Part shown: positions 34,573 to 43,382 of the stretch, in pieces
How positions within the stretch are numbered: position 1 is the first letter of the stretch
How the letters are laid out: every line of letters begins with the position of its first letter
Assembly: GCA_024655965.1 (NCBI GenBank)
Contig: JANLFL010000003.1
Location: forward strand, 62,001 to 126,000
Origin: Caldisericota bacterium
Lineage (GTDB): Bacteria > Caldisericota > JANLFM01
DNA length: 64,000 nt
Direction: 5' to 3'
Made by a program: the position numbers and the translations under genes
Notes under the pieces: generated by a model
Told to the model about the DNA's origin: nothing
The model's input: the letters and a program-made list of their open reading frames with translations, nothing else
The model's database searches: none

Positions 34573-35414
34573 TGAAATTCAAGGTGGGGATTGCCCAGAT
34601 ATCTCCGAAACTTGGCGATCTCGACTTCAATTTACTCAAGCATTTCGAGTATGTAGAAAAGGCGAAAGAGGAAAAAGTTGACCTTCTCATTTTCCCGGAA
34701 CTCAGCCTTACAGGATACTTCCTTCAGGATTTAAGCCGGGAAATTGCCCTTCGCCTTGACGACCCCAATCTTGAGGGGTTAAAGAGGGCCTCCCGGGAAA
34801 TTTCCCTGGTGGTTGGCCTGGCGGAGAAATCTGATGGTTTCCCCTATATCTCCGCCCTTTACCTCGAAGGCGGGGAAGTGGTTCATGTTCACCGCAAAGT
34901 CTATCTCCCTACCCATGGCATGTTCGAGGACGGGAAATACTTTGCCCGGGGGTCAAACATCCGCGCCTTTGATTCTCGCTTTGGAAGGGCAGGGCTTTTG
35001 ATCTGCAGGGATTCCTGGCACCTTTCCTCGGGTTACATTCTTGCCCAGGATGGGGCGAAGTTCCTGATTTTGATTAACGCTTCCCCCGTCAGGGGAGTAA
35101 AAGGGGATGTTCCTGACCCCGACCCCATGCTCAAAAAGCTTTTTTCCGTCTATGCTTATTACCTTAACCTCTACCTGTTTTTTGCTCACAGGGTAGGGTG
35201 CGAGGATGGCCTCTGCTTTTACGGGGGTTCGGCAATTTTTAACCCCCTTGGACAGGTCGAGGTTTCCGCTCCATATTTCCATGAGGCCTTGATCACCGCG
35301 ACCATCGACCCGGAAATATGGCAGAGGAAAAATTCCCTCATCCCTTTAAGGAGGGACGAGGATCTGGAAATGGTCTCCAGGGAGATCGAGAGGATTAAAA
35401 ATGGAAGGAAATAG
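34572..35414 (+). CDS. Carbon-nitrogen hydrolase, NAD-synthetase-type glutaminase
   Basis: A 280-residue nitrilase-superfamily protein with the Glu-Lys-Cys triad at E43 (FPELSLTGY), K109 (HRKVYLPT) and C145 (LLICRDSWH). The NYFQD-like 'GYFLQDLSREIA' and 'GCEDGLCFYGGSAIFNPLG' resemble the glutaminase domain of glutamine-dependent NAD synthetase. It overlaps the nadE synthetase gene by 14 bp, so the pair likely forms a split two-subunit enzyme, the first releasing ammonia for the second. That functional link is inference. Confidence 0.85.
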   Translation: MKFKVGIAQISPKLGDLDFNLLKHFEYVEKAKEEKVDLLIFPELSLTGYFLQDLSREIALRLDDPNLEGLKRASREISLVVGLAEKSDGFPYISALYLEGGEVVHVHRKVYLPTHGMFEDGKYFARGSNIRAFDSRFGRAGLLICRDSWHLSSGYILAQDGAKFLILINASPVRGVKGDVPDPDPMLKKLFSVYAYYLNLYLFFAHRVGCEDGLCFYGGSAIFNPLGQVEVSAPYFHEALITATIDPEIWQRKNSLIPLRRDEDLEMVSREIERIKNGRK

Positions 35415-36234
35415 GATTGACCTAACTATTAATTCGGGACTTGCCCGCGATGTGATCGTCGGTTTCCTCCGGGAAGAGACGGAAAAATTTGGCTTCCGGA
35501 GGCTCGTTCTGGGGTTATCCGGAGGAGTGGACTCCGCCCTGGTTGCCCTCCTTGCCAGGGAGGCCATGGGGAAAGATAACCTCTTCCTTTTTTATTTGCC
35601 CTACAAATCCTCCGATCCAAAAAGCAGGGAAGATGCGTTTTTGGTCGCCGATTTTCTTGGCCTCCCCTTAAAGGAGATAGATATCACTCCCATGATCGAT
35701 GCCTACTTTCAGGTGGAGAAGGATGCTGACCAGGTTCGCAGGGGAAATAAGATGGCCAGGGAGAGGATGGCCATCTTATTCGATCAGGCCATGGCTCTTT
35801 CGGCGATGGTTGTGGGCGCCAGCAACAAAACGGAGCTCCTTTTAGGGTACAGCACCTGGTACGGGGACATGGCCTGTTCCCTTATGCCCATTGGAGACCT
35901 CTACAAAACCCAGGTGTGGCAGATGGCCAAGGATTTTGGGCTTCCTTCGAGGATCGTGGAGAAGGTCCCTTCTGCTGACCTGTGGCCCGGGCAAACGGAT
36001 GAGGGGGAGCTGGGATTTAAGTATCTCCAGGCTGACCAGATCCTTTTCCTACTTGTGGATGAACGGAAAGCACCCGAGGAGGTCGAAGCTGCAGGGTTCT
36101 CCCGGGAATTGATTGAAAGGATAATCGAAAGGGTCCGAAGATACCAGTTTAAGAGGAAAATGCCCCCTATCTGCAAGTTATCCTCCCGGACAATCGGATG
36201 GGATTTTAATTATTTGAGGGACTGGGGAAAGTAG
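35401..36234 (+). CDS. nadE: NAD synthetase (synthetase domain only)
   Basis: A 277-residue adenine-nucleotide alpha-hydrolase protein with P-loop SGGVDS at 40-45, 'GASNKTELLLGYSTWYGDMA', 'LYKTQVWQMAKDFGLP' and 'PSADLWPGQTDEGELGFKY'. It adenylates nicotinate adenine dinucleotide and amidates it to NAD+. By itself it would be ammonia-dependent; the glutaminase-like gene directly upstream may deliver ammonia from glutamine. ATG 35401. Confidence 0.93.
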   Translation: MEGNRIDLTINSGLARDVIVGFLREETEKFGFRRLVLGLSGGVDSALVALLAREAMGKDNLFLFYLPYKSSDPKSREDAFLVADFLGLPLKEIDITPMIDAYFQVEKDADQVRRGNKMARERMAILFDQAMALSAMVVGASNKTELLLGYSTWYGDMACSLMPIGDLYKTQVWQMAKDFGLPSRIVEKVPSADLWPGQTDEGELGFKYLQADQILFLLVDERKAPEEVEAAGFSRELIERIIERVRRYQFKRKMPPICKLSSRTIGWDFNYLRDWGK

Positions 36235-36236
36235 GT

Positions 36237-37907
36237 ATGGAAAAGGGACCTTTGATTTCCATCGGGATGGTCACCGATCCGGGAAAGAAGAGTGTTAATG
36301 AAGATGCATATTACATCCTTGAGGATCGCGCATCCCCTGAAGGCCCCCTTTTGAATGGACTTTATGCCGTGGCTGATGCGGAAAGCAAGGACCGTATGGG
36401 GGAAGCCGCTGCTCGCCTTCTTCTTTCCACAATTGCCGAAAAAATTGAGCCCCTTTTTAACCAGGAGCACGAGTCCTTTCTTGTGGAATTGAAAAAAGCT
36501 ATCCAGGAGGGTTACGGGAGATTGAGGGAACTTTCCAAGAATGAGGGATGGAAGGGGATTTCCGTTTCCCTGGCCTGCGCGGTGATTTACGGCTACCGTC
36601 TTTATTATTCTATCCTCGGTTCCTGCGCCATATTCCATTTGAGGGACGGGGAGCTAAAGAAGCTGGTCTCCGGGACCCCCGAGGAAATGGAAGAAATCAC
36701 CCCCGAAGGGGAGCTTGTCTCCCCTGAAGTCTTTGAAATTAAACTTGCTCCCGGCGACAGCCTCCTTTTTGCTACTGACGGGCTTTCAGACAGGGTCCGC
36801 ATGGCTGATATTGGAGAGGTCCTTCAGTGGAGCATTTCCCCTCAGGCGGCGGTGGAGCGCTTGGTTTCCCTTGCCAAGAGGGCGGGAGGCGAGGACAACA
36901 TCACGGGGGTGGCGGTTGAAATTCTGGAGGAAACCAAACCCGGAGGTTACTGGTGGAAAATCGGGCTGTCCCTCCTGGGGCTTCTGGCAGTGGGCTTTTT
37001 GCTCTCTTTTTTGATCTTCTGGCATCGGGAAGCTCCTCCTCCTTCACCGACGGAAACGATTTCCTCCAGTTATTCCGCCCGCTTCCGTTTCATTGAGGAC
37101 CTTCGAGACCCTTATGCAATCCTTCAGTGGGACAAAAACCTCTTCGTTTTGGATAAGGAGGAAAAAAGAGTTCGCAAATTCGTCGAGGGCAAGGAGGACC
37201 TGGGGTTTGATGGCTATCTTCCTGCTGCCGATGCCCCCTGTGACATGGTGGCTTCTTCCCGTTACATCTATATCGTGGATGCTTCGGGAAAGTTCTTTTA
37301 CCTTGACCCGGAAAAGGGAAACCCGGTGATGCTTCTCCCGGAAATGGGGGATAAAGGGTCCCTCAGTTCCCCCCGAGCGATCGAGTACGATGGCACCTAT
37401 TTTTACGTTGCAGACCGGGGAAACGACCGGATCGTGATCTTCAACCGAGACTTCAAATACCTGGAGGAATATTCCGGGGAAGCGGAGGACGGCTCGCCGA
37501 TTTTCGAAAAACCCAACGGGCTGGCCCTGGATGAAAAGGGGAACCTTTATGTTAGCTTGAAGAACAGGCACGAGGTTCTGAAAGTCGATTATCGGGGGAA
37601 CGTGGTGGCCACTGCAACCACCGGGGCCACTTCAGTGGGAACCTACGACGGGCCATCCGATCTGGCATTAACCTATTCCGGTGAGGTTTTAGTCCCGGAA
37701 ATGTCCACCAACCAGATTCTGGTATTCGACTCGGATTTAAATTTGATATCCAAGATTTCGCCCGATCAACTGGAAGACCCTGCTTTCCGCGACCCGAAGG
37801 GACTTTGTGCAACTTCTGAGGCACTTTATGTGGTTGGCGGCTCAAGCGAGGACCTTGAAGGTTATGTCTGGCGAATCCCCTGGAACCTTTTTTCGCAATC
37901 TCCTTAA
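36237..37907 (+). CDS. PP2C-type phosphatase fused through a membrane helix to an NHL-like beta-propeller
   Basis: A 556-residue chimeric protein. Residues 1-230 are a PP2C domain: SVNEDAYY, LLFATDGLSDRV and GGEDNITGVAV supply three metal-site segments, but the usual ADGMGGH is replaced by AVADAESKDRMG. A helix follows at about 241-262 (KIGLSLLGLLAVGFLLSFL). The outer part (about 280-556) has repeated 'GTYFYVADRGNDRIVIFN' and 'GLALDEKGNLYVSLKNRH' units of an NHL-like propeller. The topology would put the phosphatase inside and the propeller outside. No serine/threonine kinase is in the window. Confidence 0.83.
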   Translation: MEKGPLISIGMVTDPGKKSVNEDAYYILEDRASPEGPLLNGLYAVADAESKDRMGEAAARLLLSTIAEKIEPLFNQEHESFLVELKKAIQEGYGRLRELSKNEGWKGISVSLACAVIYGYRLYYSILGSCAIFHLRDGELKKLVSGTPEEMEEITPEGELVSPEVFEIKLAPGDSLLFATDGLSDRVRMADIGEVLQWSISPQAAVERLVSLAKRAGGEDNITGVAVEILEETKPGGYWWKIGLSLLGLLAVGFLLSFLIFWHREAPPPSPTETISSSYSARFRFIEDLRDPYAILQWDKNLFVLDKEEKRVRKFVEGKEDLGFDGYLPAADAPCDMVASSRYIYIVDASGKFFYLDPEKGNPVMLLPEMGDKGSLSSPRAIEYDGTYFYVADRGNDRIVIFNRDFKYLEEYSGEAEDGSPIFEKPNGLALDEKGNLYVSLKNRHEVLKVDYRGNVVATATTGATSVGTYDGPSDLALTYSGEVLVPEMSTNQILVFDSDLNLISKISPDQLEDPAFRDPKGLCATSEALYVVGGSSEDLEGYVWRIPWNLFSQSP

Positions 37908-37921
37908 AGGAGGGTCAATTC

Positions 37922-38545
37922 GTGAATTCCGTTGATTTGCCCGAATGGGTGAAGTTAATTGTTGTTGGGCAATATTCCACCAACTGTTATCTGATTTCCG
38001 ATTTCCATCAGTGTTTGGTCATCGATCCAGGGGGAGATGGGGAAAAAATCTTCCGTTCCCTCCCCGAGGGAAAGGAAAAGATCTCCATCCTTTTGACTCA
38101 TGGGCACGCAGACCACTGGGCGGGTCTTTCCCGGTTAGAAGAGTTCCTCCCAGAGGCTGAAGTTTTTTACCCCGAAGGGGACGAAGAATTCTTAAAAAAG
38201 CCCAATCTCCATTTTTTACGCTTTTTGGGGGGAGAAGTCCCTCAAAATTTGGGGGAGCCAATTTCCCCCCATGGTGAGTTCCGAATTGGGGAACTCCATT
38301 TTTCTGTCCTTCACCTCCCGGGCCATACTCCCGGGCACCTCGCTTTGTACGGGAATGGTCTCCTCTTTGCCGGGGATGTGGTCTTCAAGGACGGGGTTGG
38401 AAGGACGGATTTTCCGGGGGGATCGGCCGAGGACCTGAGGTCTTCCTTGAAGCTCATCCTTTCTCTTCCCCCGGAGACAATCATTTGCCCCGGTCACGGT
38501 CCCCTCACCACCGTGAAGGAGGTCCAGGGTTCCCTTGGAATATAA
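37922..38545 (+). CDS. MBL-fold metallo-hydrolase (glyoxalase II-like)
   Basis: A 207-residue protein with the metal motif THGHADHWAG (H60, H62, D64, H65), LPGHTPGHLALY and FAGDVVFKDGVGRTD, then 'ICPGHGPLTTV'. These match the hydroxyacylglutathione-hydrolase-like branch, which often acts on other thioesters. GTG 37922 is supported by AAAGGAGGG. The stop overlaps the glycosyltransferase start. Its position near BshB/BshC-like genes hints at a thiol-related substrate, but this is inference. Confidence 0.9.
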   Translation: MNSVDLPEWVKLIVVGQYSTNCYLISDFHQCLVIDPGGDGEKIFRSLPEGKEKISILLTHGHADHWAGLSRLEEFLPEAEVFYPEGDEEFLKKPNLHFLRFLGGEVPQNLGEPISPHGEFRIGELHFSVLHLPGHTPGHLALYGNGLLFAGDVVFKDGVGRTDFPGGSAEDLRSSLKLILSLPPETIICPGHGPLTTVKEVQGSLGI

Positions 38546-39239
38546 AACCATCATCCTTCTTCCCTGCTTCAACGAGGAGAAAACCCTGGGCTCCGTCCTC
38601 GCCGGGGTCTTAAAGTGGGCTTCAGGATGCGATGTTTTGGTGGTGGACGATGGCTCCCAGGATAATACCCCAAAGATCCTCAAATCTTTTGGGAAAATAA
38701 AAGTGATCCGAAATCACACCAATATGGGTTACGGGAAGGCCTTAATCGATGGGTTTCGCTTCGCCCGCGAAAACGGTTACGAGGTCTGCATCACCATGGA
38801 TTGCGATGCTCAACACGAGCCAGCGCTGATCCCCCAATTCCTCAAGGAGATTGAGGGCTGGGATGTGGTCTCGGGGTCCCGTTATCTGAACCCTTCTTCA
38901 GTTGCTCCCCCTCCCGACAGGTACCAGTTAAACATGGAGATCACCAGGATCATCAACGACATTACCGGTTTCAACCTTACCGATTCCTTCTGCGGGTTTA
39001 AAGCTTACTTCGTCCCCTCACTTTGCCGGTTGAACCTCACCGAAAACGGGTACGGAATGCCCCTGCAGTTCTGGATTCAAGCCCGAAAAGCCGGGCTCCG
39101 AATCAAGGAAATTCCCGTCCCTTTAATTTATATGGATTATTCCCGGACTTTCCCCGGAGGCCTGGGGAATGTGGAAAACAGGAAAAAGTACTACCTGGAG
39201 ATCATTCGAAAGGAGCTGGAGAATTGGCGAGGATCTTAA
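38535..39239 (+). CDS. Family 2 glycosyltransferase (DPM1/polyprenyl-phosphate type)
   Basis: A 234-residue GT-A enzyme: TIILLPCFNEEKTLGSV, VVDDGSQDNT, the metal-binding 'TMDCDAQHEP' and 'DSFCGFKAY' are typical of dolichol- or polyprenyl-phosphate mannosyl/glucosyltransferases. No C-terminal membrane helices are seen. The acceptor is unknown. Starts at TTG 38535, overlapping the MBL gene by 11 bp, and itself overlaps the deacetylase gene by 16 bp. Confidence 0.87.
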   Translation: MEYKTIILLPCFNEEKTLGSVLAGVLKWASGCDVLVVDDGSQDNTPKILKSFGKIKVIRNHTNMGYGKALIDGFRFARENGYEVCITMDCDAQHEPALIPQFLKEIEGWDVVSGSRYLNPSSVAPPPDRYQLNMEITRIINDITGFNLTDSFCGFKAYFVPSLCRLNLTENGYGMPLQFWIQARKAGLRIKEIPVPLIYMDYSRTFPGGLGNVENRKKYYLEIIRKELENWRGS

Positions 39240-39907
39240 CCATCGGGGCACACCCGGATGACGTGGAAATCGGGATGGGAGGGACGATCGCTTCCCTGGT
39301 TGAAAAGGGCCATGAAGTAACGATTTTGGATTTGACCGATGGGGAGCCAACTCCCACCGGCTCGAGGGAAATGCGACTTTCCGAGAGCAAGGAAGCCGCA
39401 AAAGTCCTGGGAGTCAAGGACCGCATCACCCTCGACCTTCCCAATAGGTACCTGATGGACACGATTGAAAACCGGATTAAAGTGGCGGAGGTGATCCGGA
39501 AGGTTAAACCAGATATTATTTTTCTTCACTACTGGACCGATGCCCACCCCGATCACCGGGCGGCTTCCCTGTTATCTGAGGCTTCCCGGTTCTACGCCAA
39601 ACTCACCAAAACGGACATGTCCGGCGAACCCTATTATCCCAGGAGGATGTATTACTTTTTCTCCTCCCATTTCCGCCTTCTCGTAAAACCGGCATTCGTT
39701 TTCGACATTTCCCGGTTCCTGGATTTAAAAATCAAAGCAATTTCCTGCTACAAATCCCAGTTCAACGAGACCCGGGGGAACCTTCGCATCCTCGATGACC
39801 TGAGGGTCGTCGCCCGTTGGTGGGGATCCCGCGCGGGTATAGAATACGGGGAGCCTTTTGCTTCCCGGGAATCCCTCCCCTTGAAGGAGATCCAGGCAAT
39901 TTTATGA
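39224..39907 (+). CDS. PIG-L/LmbE-type deacetylase (BshB1-like)
   Basis: About 227 residues. The zinc motif AHPDDVEIGMGG is at residues 9-20 and 'HYWTDAHPDHRAA' is the second site; both are diagnostic of LmbE deacetylases acting on N-acetylglucosaminyl compounds. TTG 39224 is chosen because the conserved fold begins there and AGGAG lies upstream; the open frame extends further without homology. In bacillithiol synthesis BshB deacetylates GlcNAc-malate. The BshC-like gene that overlaps its stop makes that or a related thiol pathway plausible. Confidence 0.87.
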   Translation: MARILTIGAHPDDVEIGMGGTIASLVEKGHEVTILDLTDGEPTPTGSREMRLSESKEAAKVLGVKDRITLDLPNRYLMDTIENRIKVAEVIRKVKPDIIFLHYWTDAHPDHRAASLLSEASRFYAKLTKTDMSGEPYYPRRMYYFFSSHFRLLVKPAFVFDISRFLDLKIKAISCYKSQFNETRGNLRILDDLRVVARWWGSRAGIEYGEPFASRESLPLKEIQAIL

Positions 39908-41310
39908 TCCCTCCCAGGGAAGACGGAGGAGTCTTCCTCTCCCCTCCTTTCGATCAATGGGCCAGCCTCGCATTAAAAAATTCTGCATACTTAAATAATT
40001 GTCCCCTTCAAATTTACGGGGTCCCCTTGCCAAAGATAAGGGAGAGATTTCGTAAAAAACTTTCAGCCCGGGGAATTCCTCCGGGGAAACCTCTCATCTT
40101 GACCGGACACCAACCCCATTTCATCCATCCGGGGATCTGGTTCCGGTACTTTCTCCTTGAGAGGTTGAATCAAGAGGGGTTTTCGGTATCCGCGTTCATC
40201 CTCGATTCGGATTTTAACAGTAAAATCTCTGCCCTGGTTCCCTTCCAAGCCCGTGATGAGATTTTCTTGAAAGAGGTCGTTTTGCCCTTAGAGAGGAAAG
40301 TCTTCGAGTCCCTTTCCTCACCCTCAAAGGAGCAATGGGTGGATTTCATCAATGAAATCCGGGAAAGCCTCAATTTCCCCGAAGGGCTCCGGGCGAGGGA
40401 GAACTTTTCCCGGGTTTTCCATTTTGAACACCGGGAAGAGCCCTATCCCAGATTCTGGTCCCGCTTGAGGAGGTTCTTCGAGGGGGACCCCCAATACTCG
40501 GAGTTTCCCCTTTCGGAGGTTTTAAATGAGGAGTTCCACCTCTTCGTCCTTCATATAGCGAGCAATGGGGAGCGGTTTCTGGAGGCATTTCAAAGAGCCA
40601 CCGAAAGCTGGCGAAAGGAGAAAAGGACAGAAAACCGAAGCCTTCCTTTCCCCGATTTAAAAATCCACTCCGGAAAAATTGAATTACCCTTCTGGTTCCT
40701 CCTTCAAGGGGAAAGATTCCCGGTTTTTTTGAACCCCGGGAGGAATCTCCAGGCTTCGGGGATTGAATCAAAAGGGCTGGAGGACCCTTCCTTCCTTGAA
40801 AAAGTTCGTCCCCGGGCTTCCACCTTGACCATGTTTTTAAGGCTTGTGGGGTGCGATCTTTTTATCCACGGGACAGGTGGGGGGACTTACGAGCAGGCGG
40901 TCGATTTCATCTTGGAGGACTTCTTTGAAATCGATCCTCCCCCTTTCATCCAGGCGACCCTCACCATGTACTTCCCGGGATTCGACTTTCATGAACAGAG
41001 GAGGGTGGAAAGCCTTTTAAGGGAAATGCGGAAGAGCCCCGAGGATTTCCTTCCCCCTGAAGCCAAAAGGGAAAACCAGGAATTAATTTCTCGAAAAAAC
41101 CAACTGCGGGGAATTAAACTTGACCGGGAAGGTTTTCGGGAATTGGAAAGGATCAACAAAACCCTCCTTTCCCTCCTCGAAGATCAGGTGCGTTCCCTGG
41201 AGGAGAAAGCGGGGGCCCTGTTAAAGAAAAAAGAGGTCCTCGGTTCCCGGGAGTTCCCCTTCTTCTTTTTCCACCCTCGAGATCTTCGCTCTAAAGCTTT
41301 CCAAAAATAA
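39904..41310 (+). CDS. BshC-like putative cysteine-adding protein
   Basis: A 468-residue protein starting at ATG 39904 inside the stop of the deacetylase gene. The N-terminal LILTGHQPHFIHPGIWFRYF resembles the TGQQ-x-GLFGGPL-x-Y-K active region of BshC, and 'PRASTLTMFLRLVGCDLFIHGTGGGTYEQAVDFI' resembles its VGGPGE region, but both differ in detail. A long coiled coil near 400-450 is also BshC-like. It may add cysteine or another amino acid to a glucosamine conjugate, or be a relative with another role. Confidence 0.62.
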   Translation: MIPPREDGGVFLSPPFDQWASLALKNSAYLNNCPLQIYGVPLPKIRERFRKKLSARGIPPGKPLILTGHQPHFIHPGIWFRYFLLERLNQEGFSVSAFILDSDFNSKISALVPFQARDEIFLKEVVLPLERKVFESLSSPSKEQWVDFINEIRESLNFPEGLRARENFSRVFHFEHREEPYPRFWSRLRRFFEGDPQYSEFPLSEVLNEEFHLFVLHIASNGERFLEAFQRATESWRKEKRTENRSLPFPDLKIHSGKIELPFWFLLQGERFPVFLNPGRNLQASGIESKGLEDPSFLEKVRPRASTLTMFLRLVGCDLFIHGTGGGTYEQAVDFILEDFFEIDPPPFIQATLTMYFPGFDFHEQRRVESLLREMRKSPEDFLPPEAKRENQELISRKNQLRGIKLDREGFRELERINKTLLSLLEDQVRSLEEKAGALLKKKEVLGSREFPFFFFHPRDLRSKAFQK

Positions 41311-41398
41311 ATTTTTATCCCGATTTTTCCACTTATAACCTTTTCCTATTTTATAATGATTATTACTTTACAAATTCCGATTTACGCGGAGGGTTGAA

Positions 41399-42505
41399 TT
41401 GCGCTTATTAGAGTATCAAGCTATGAAATTTTTCCAGGATTATTCCATCCCCGTCCCTCGCCAATTTCTCCTTGGGAATCCAGAAGATGTAGGGCAGGTT
41501 CCCCTTTCCTTTCCCGTGGTCTTGAAAGCTCAGGTCCCCGTTGGAGGAAGGGGAAAGGCCGGGGGAGTGAAACTTGTGAAAGACCCGGGGGAACTTAGGG
41601 AGAAGGCAAGGGAAATTTTCCAGATGCAAATCAAGGGGGTGCCCGTAAGGAAAGTCCTGGCGGTGGAAGCGCAGGAGATTCTTCAGGAATTCTACCTCTC
41701 CTTTCTTTTGGATCGCAAAAACCTCCTTCTGTTTTTGGCTTCCCCTGCAGGCGGGGTGGAAATCGAGGAGGTCGCTTCGCGGAACCCCGAGTTGATCTTC
41801 AGGAGGAAGATCGATCCCTTCCTGGGGTTTTCTCCCTTCCTGGGAAAAATCGCCGGGAAATTCCTGGGCTTGAAGGGAGACCTGCTAAACCAATTCGCCC
41901 TTGTCGCCACCAATCTTTTCCGTTTATTAAGGGAGAAGGAGATGCAGCTTGTGGAGATCAACCCCCTGGCTTTAACCCCCGGGGGGCTCATGGCTCTGGA
42001 TGGAAAGTTGATCTTCGACGACAACGCCCGCTTCCGTCATCCCGAGATGCCTCCGGATGAGTCCCTCACTCCGCTTGAGGAAGAAGCCAGGGAGGCGGGG
42101 GTGGCTTACGTGGAAATGGATGGGGAGGTGGCGGTAATTGGATGCGGTGCTGGTCTTGTGCTGGCTTCCCTCGATTTAGTTCATCATCTTGGGGCTCGGC
42201 CGGCAAACTTCCTCGACCTGGGGGGCGGGGCCTCCAGTCAGATGGTGAAGAAGGGCCTGGAAATCGTCCTGCGCAACCCAAGGGTGAAATCCATCTTCAT
42301 GAATATCTTTGCTGGGATTACCCGTTGCGATGAGATCGCCAGGGGGATCGTGGAATTTTCTCCTCCAATCCCCATTTCCGTGAGGATGACCGGGACCAAC
42401 GAGGAGGAGGGGATAGAAATCCTTAAACAAGCGGGATATCAGGCTTTCTCCTCCATGGAGGAAGCCGCCGAGCAAGCAGTCAAAGTAATGGAGGGGGGAA
42501 TCTGA
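41399..42505 (+). CDS. sucC: Succinyl-CoA synthetase (ADP-forming-type) beta subunit
   Basis: A 368-residue ATP-grasp subunit, about 20 residues shorter than usual. LEYQAMKFFQDYSIPVPR, VVLKAQVPVGGRGKAGGV, LVEINPLAL and 'ANFLDLGGGAS' are standard, and the C-terminal 'FAGITRCDEIARGIV' closes the ligase domain. With SucD it converts succinyl-CoA (or a related acyl-CoA) and phosphate to acid and nucleoside triphosphate. TTG 41399 has GCGGAGGG upstream. A TATAAT stretch in the 88-bp gap before it may be its promoter, though no good -35 was seen. Confidence 0.9.
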   Translation: MRLLEYQAMKFFQDYSIPVPRQFLLGNPEDVGQVPLSFPVVLKAQVPVGGRGKAGGVKLVKDPGELREKAREIFQMQIKGVPVRKVLAVEAQEILQEFYLSFLLDRKNLLLFLASPAGGVEIEEVASRNPELIFRRKIDPFLGFSPFLGKIAGKFLGLKGDLLNQFALVATNLFRLLREKEMQLVEINPLALTPGGLMALDGKLIFDDNARFRHPEMPPDESLTPLEEEAREAGVAYVEMDGEVAVIGCGAGLVLASLDLVHHLGARPANFLDLGGGASSQMVKKGLEIVLRNPRVKSIFMNIFAGITRCDEIARGIVEFSPPIPISVRMTGTNEEEGIEILKQAGYQAFSSMEEAAEQAVKVMEGGI

Positions 42506-42506
42506 G

Positions 42507-43382
42507 ATGGCGGTAATAATCAACGAAAAAACCAGGATCCTGGTTCAAGGGATTACTGGAAATCAAGGCCGTTTTCACACAAAATCGATGCTCAAGTCCG
42601 GAAGCAAGGTGGTGGCGGGGGTCACTCCCGGGAAGGGAGGGATGGAGGTCGAAGGGGTCCCGGTTTTCGATACCGTGGAGGAAGCCGTTAGCCGAACTGG
42701 GGCCAACGCCGCCATCCTTTTTGTCCCAGCCCCTTATGCCAAGGATGCCGCTTTCGAGAACATTGAAGCGGGCTTAAACCCCGTGGTGATAATCACCGAA
42801 CACGTTCCCGTTCACGATACCCTGGAGATCCTGGCCTTCGCTTCCGCTAAAAATTTGCTGGTTATCGGGCCCAACTGCCCTGGCTTGATCTCTCCGGGAA
42901 AGTGCAAGATGGGAATCATGCCCACCCACATTTTTCGGGAAGGGGATGTGGGGATTGTATCCCGTTCCGGAACCCTGACCTACGAGATCGCCTATCAGAT
43001 TACCCGGAGCGGACTGGGCCAATCCACATGCATCGGCATGGGGGGAGATCCTCTCGTGGGGTTGACCTACATTGACGCCTTGAGGCTTTTTGAGGCCGAC
43101 GATCAGACAAGGGCAATCGTCCTGATCGGGGAAATCGGGGGAGCGATGGAAGAGGAGGCCGCTTCGTTTATAATTGAGAATATCAGGAAACCCGTCGTGG
43201 CATATATTGCTGGAAGGACCGCGCCCCCGGAAAAAAGGATGGGGCATGCCGGGGCGATCGTCTCCGGAAGTTCAGGCACTGCGGAAGGAAAAATTCGCGC
43301 TTTGAGGGAAGCAGGGATCCCAGTGGCTGAGCTTCCTTTTAAAATTCCTGAAATTTTAAAGGAGATCGTTTCAGAGAAATGA
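42507..43382 (+). CDS. sucD: Succinyl-CoA synthetase alpha subunit
   Basis: A 291-residue subunit with the CoA-binding VQGITGNQGRFHTKSML, the segment IGPNCPGLISPGKCKMGIMP, and the phospho-histidine in GHAGAIV at His247. It lies 1 bp after sucC and overlaps the purine nucleoside phosphorylase start, so it is in one operon with salvage genes rather than with other citrate-cycle genes. Confidence 0.94.
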   Translation: MAVIINEKTRILVQGITGNQGRFHTKSMLKSGSKVVAGVTPGKGGMEVEGVPVFDTVEEAVSRTGANAAILFVPAPYAKDAAFENIEAGLNPVVIITEHVPVHDTLEILAFASAKNLLVIGPNCPGLISPGKCKMGIMPTHIFREGDVGIVSRSGTLTYEIAYQITRSGLGQSTCIGMGGDPLVGLTYIDALRLFEADDQTRAIVLIGEIGGAMEEEAASFIIENIRKPVVAYIAGRTAPPEKRMGHAGAIVSGSSGTAEGKIRALREAGIPVAELPFKIPEILKEIVSEK

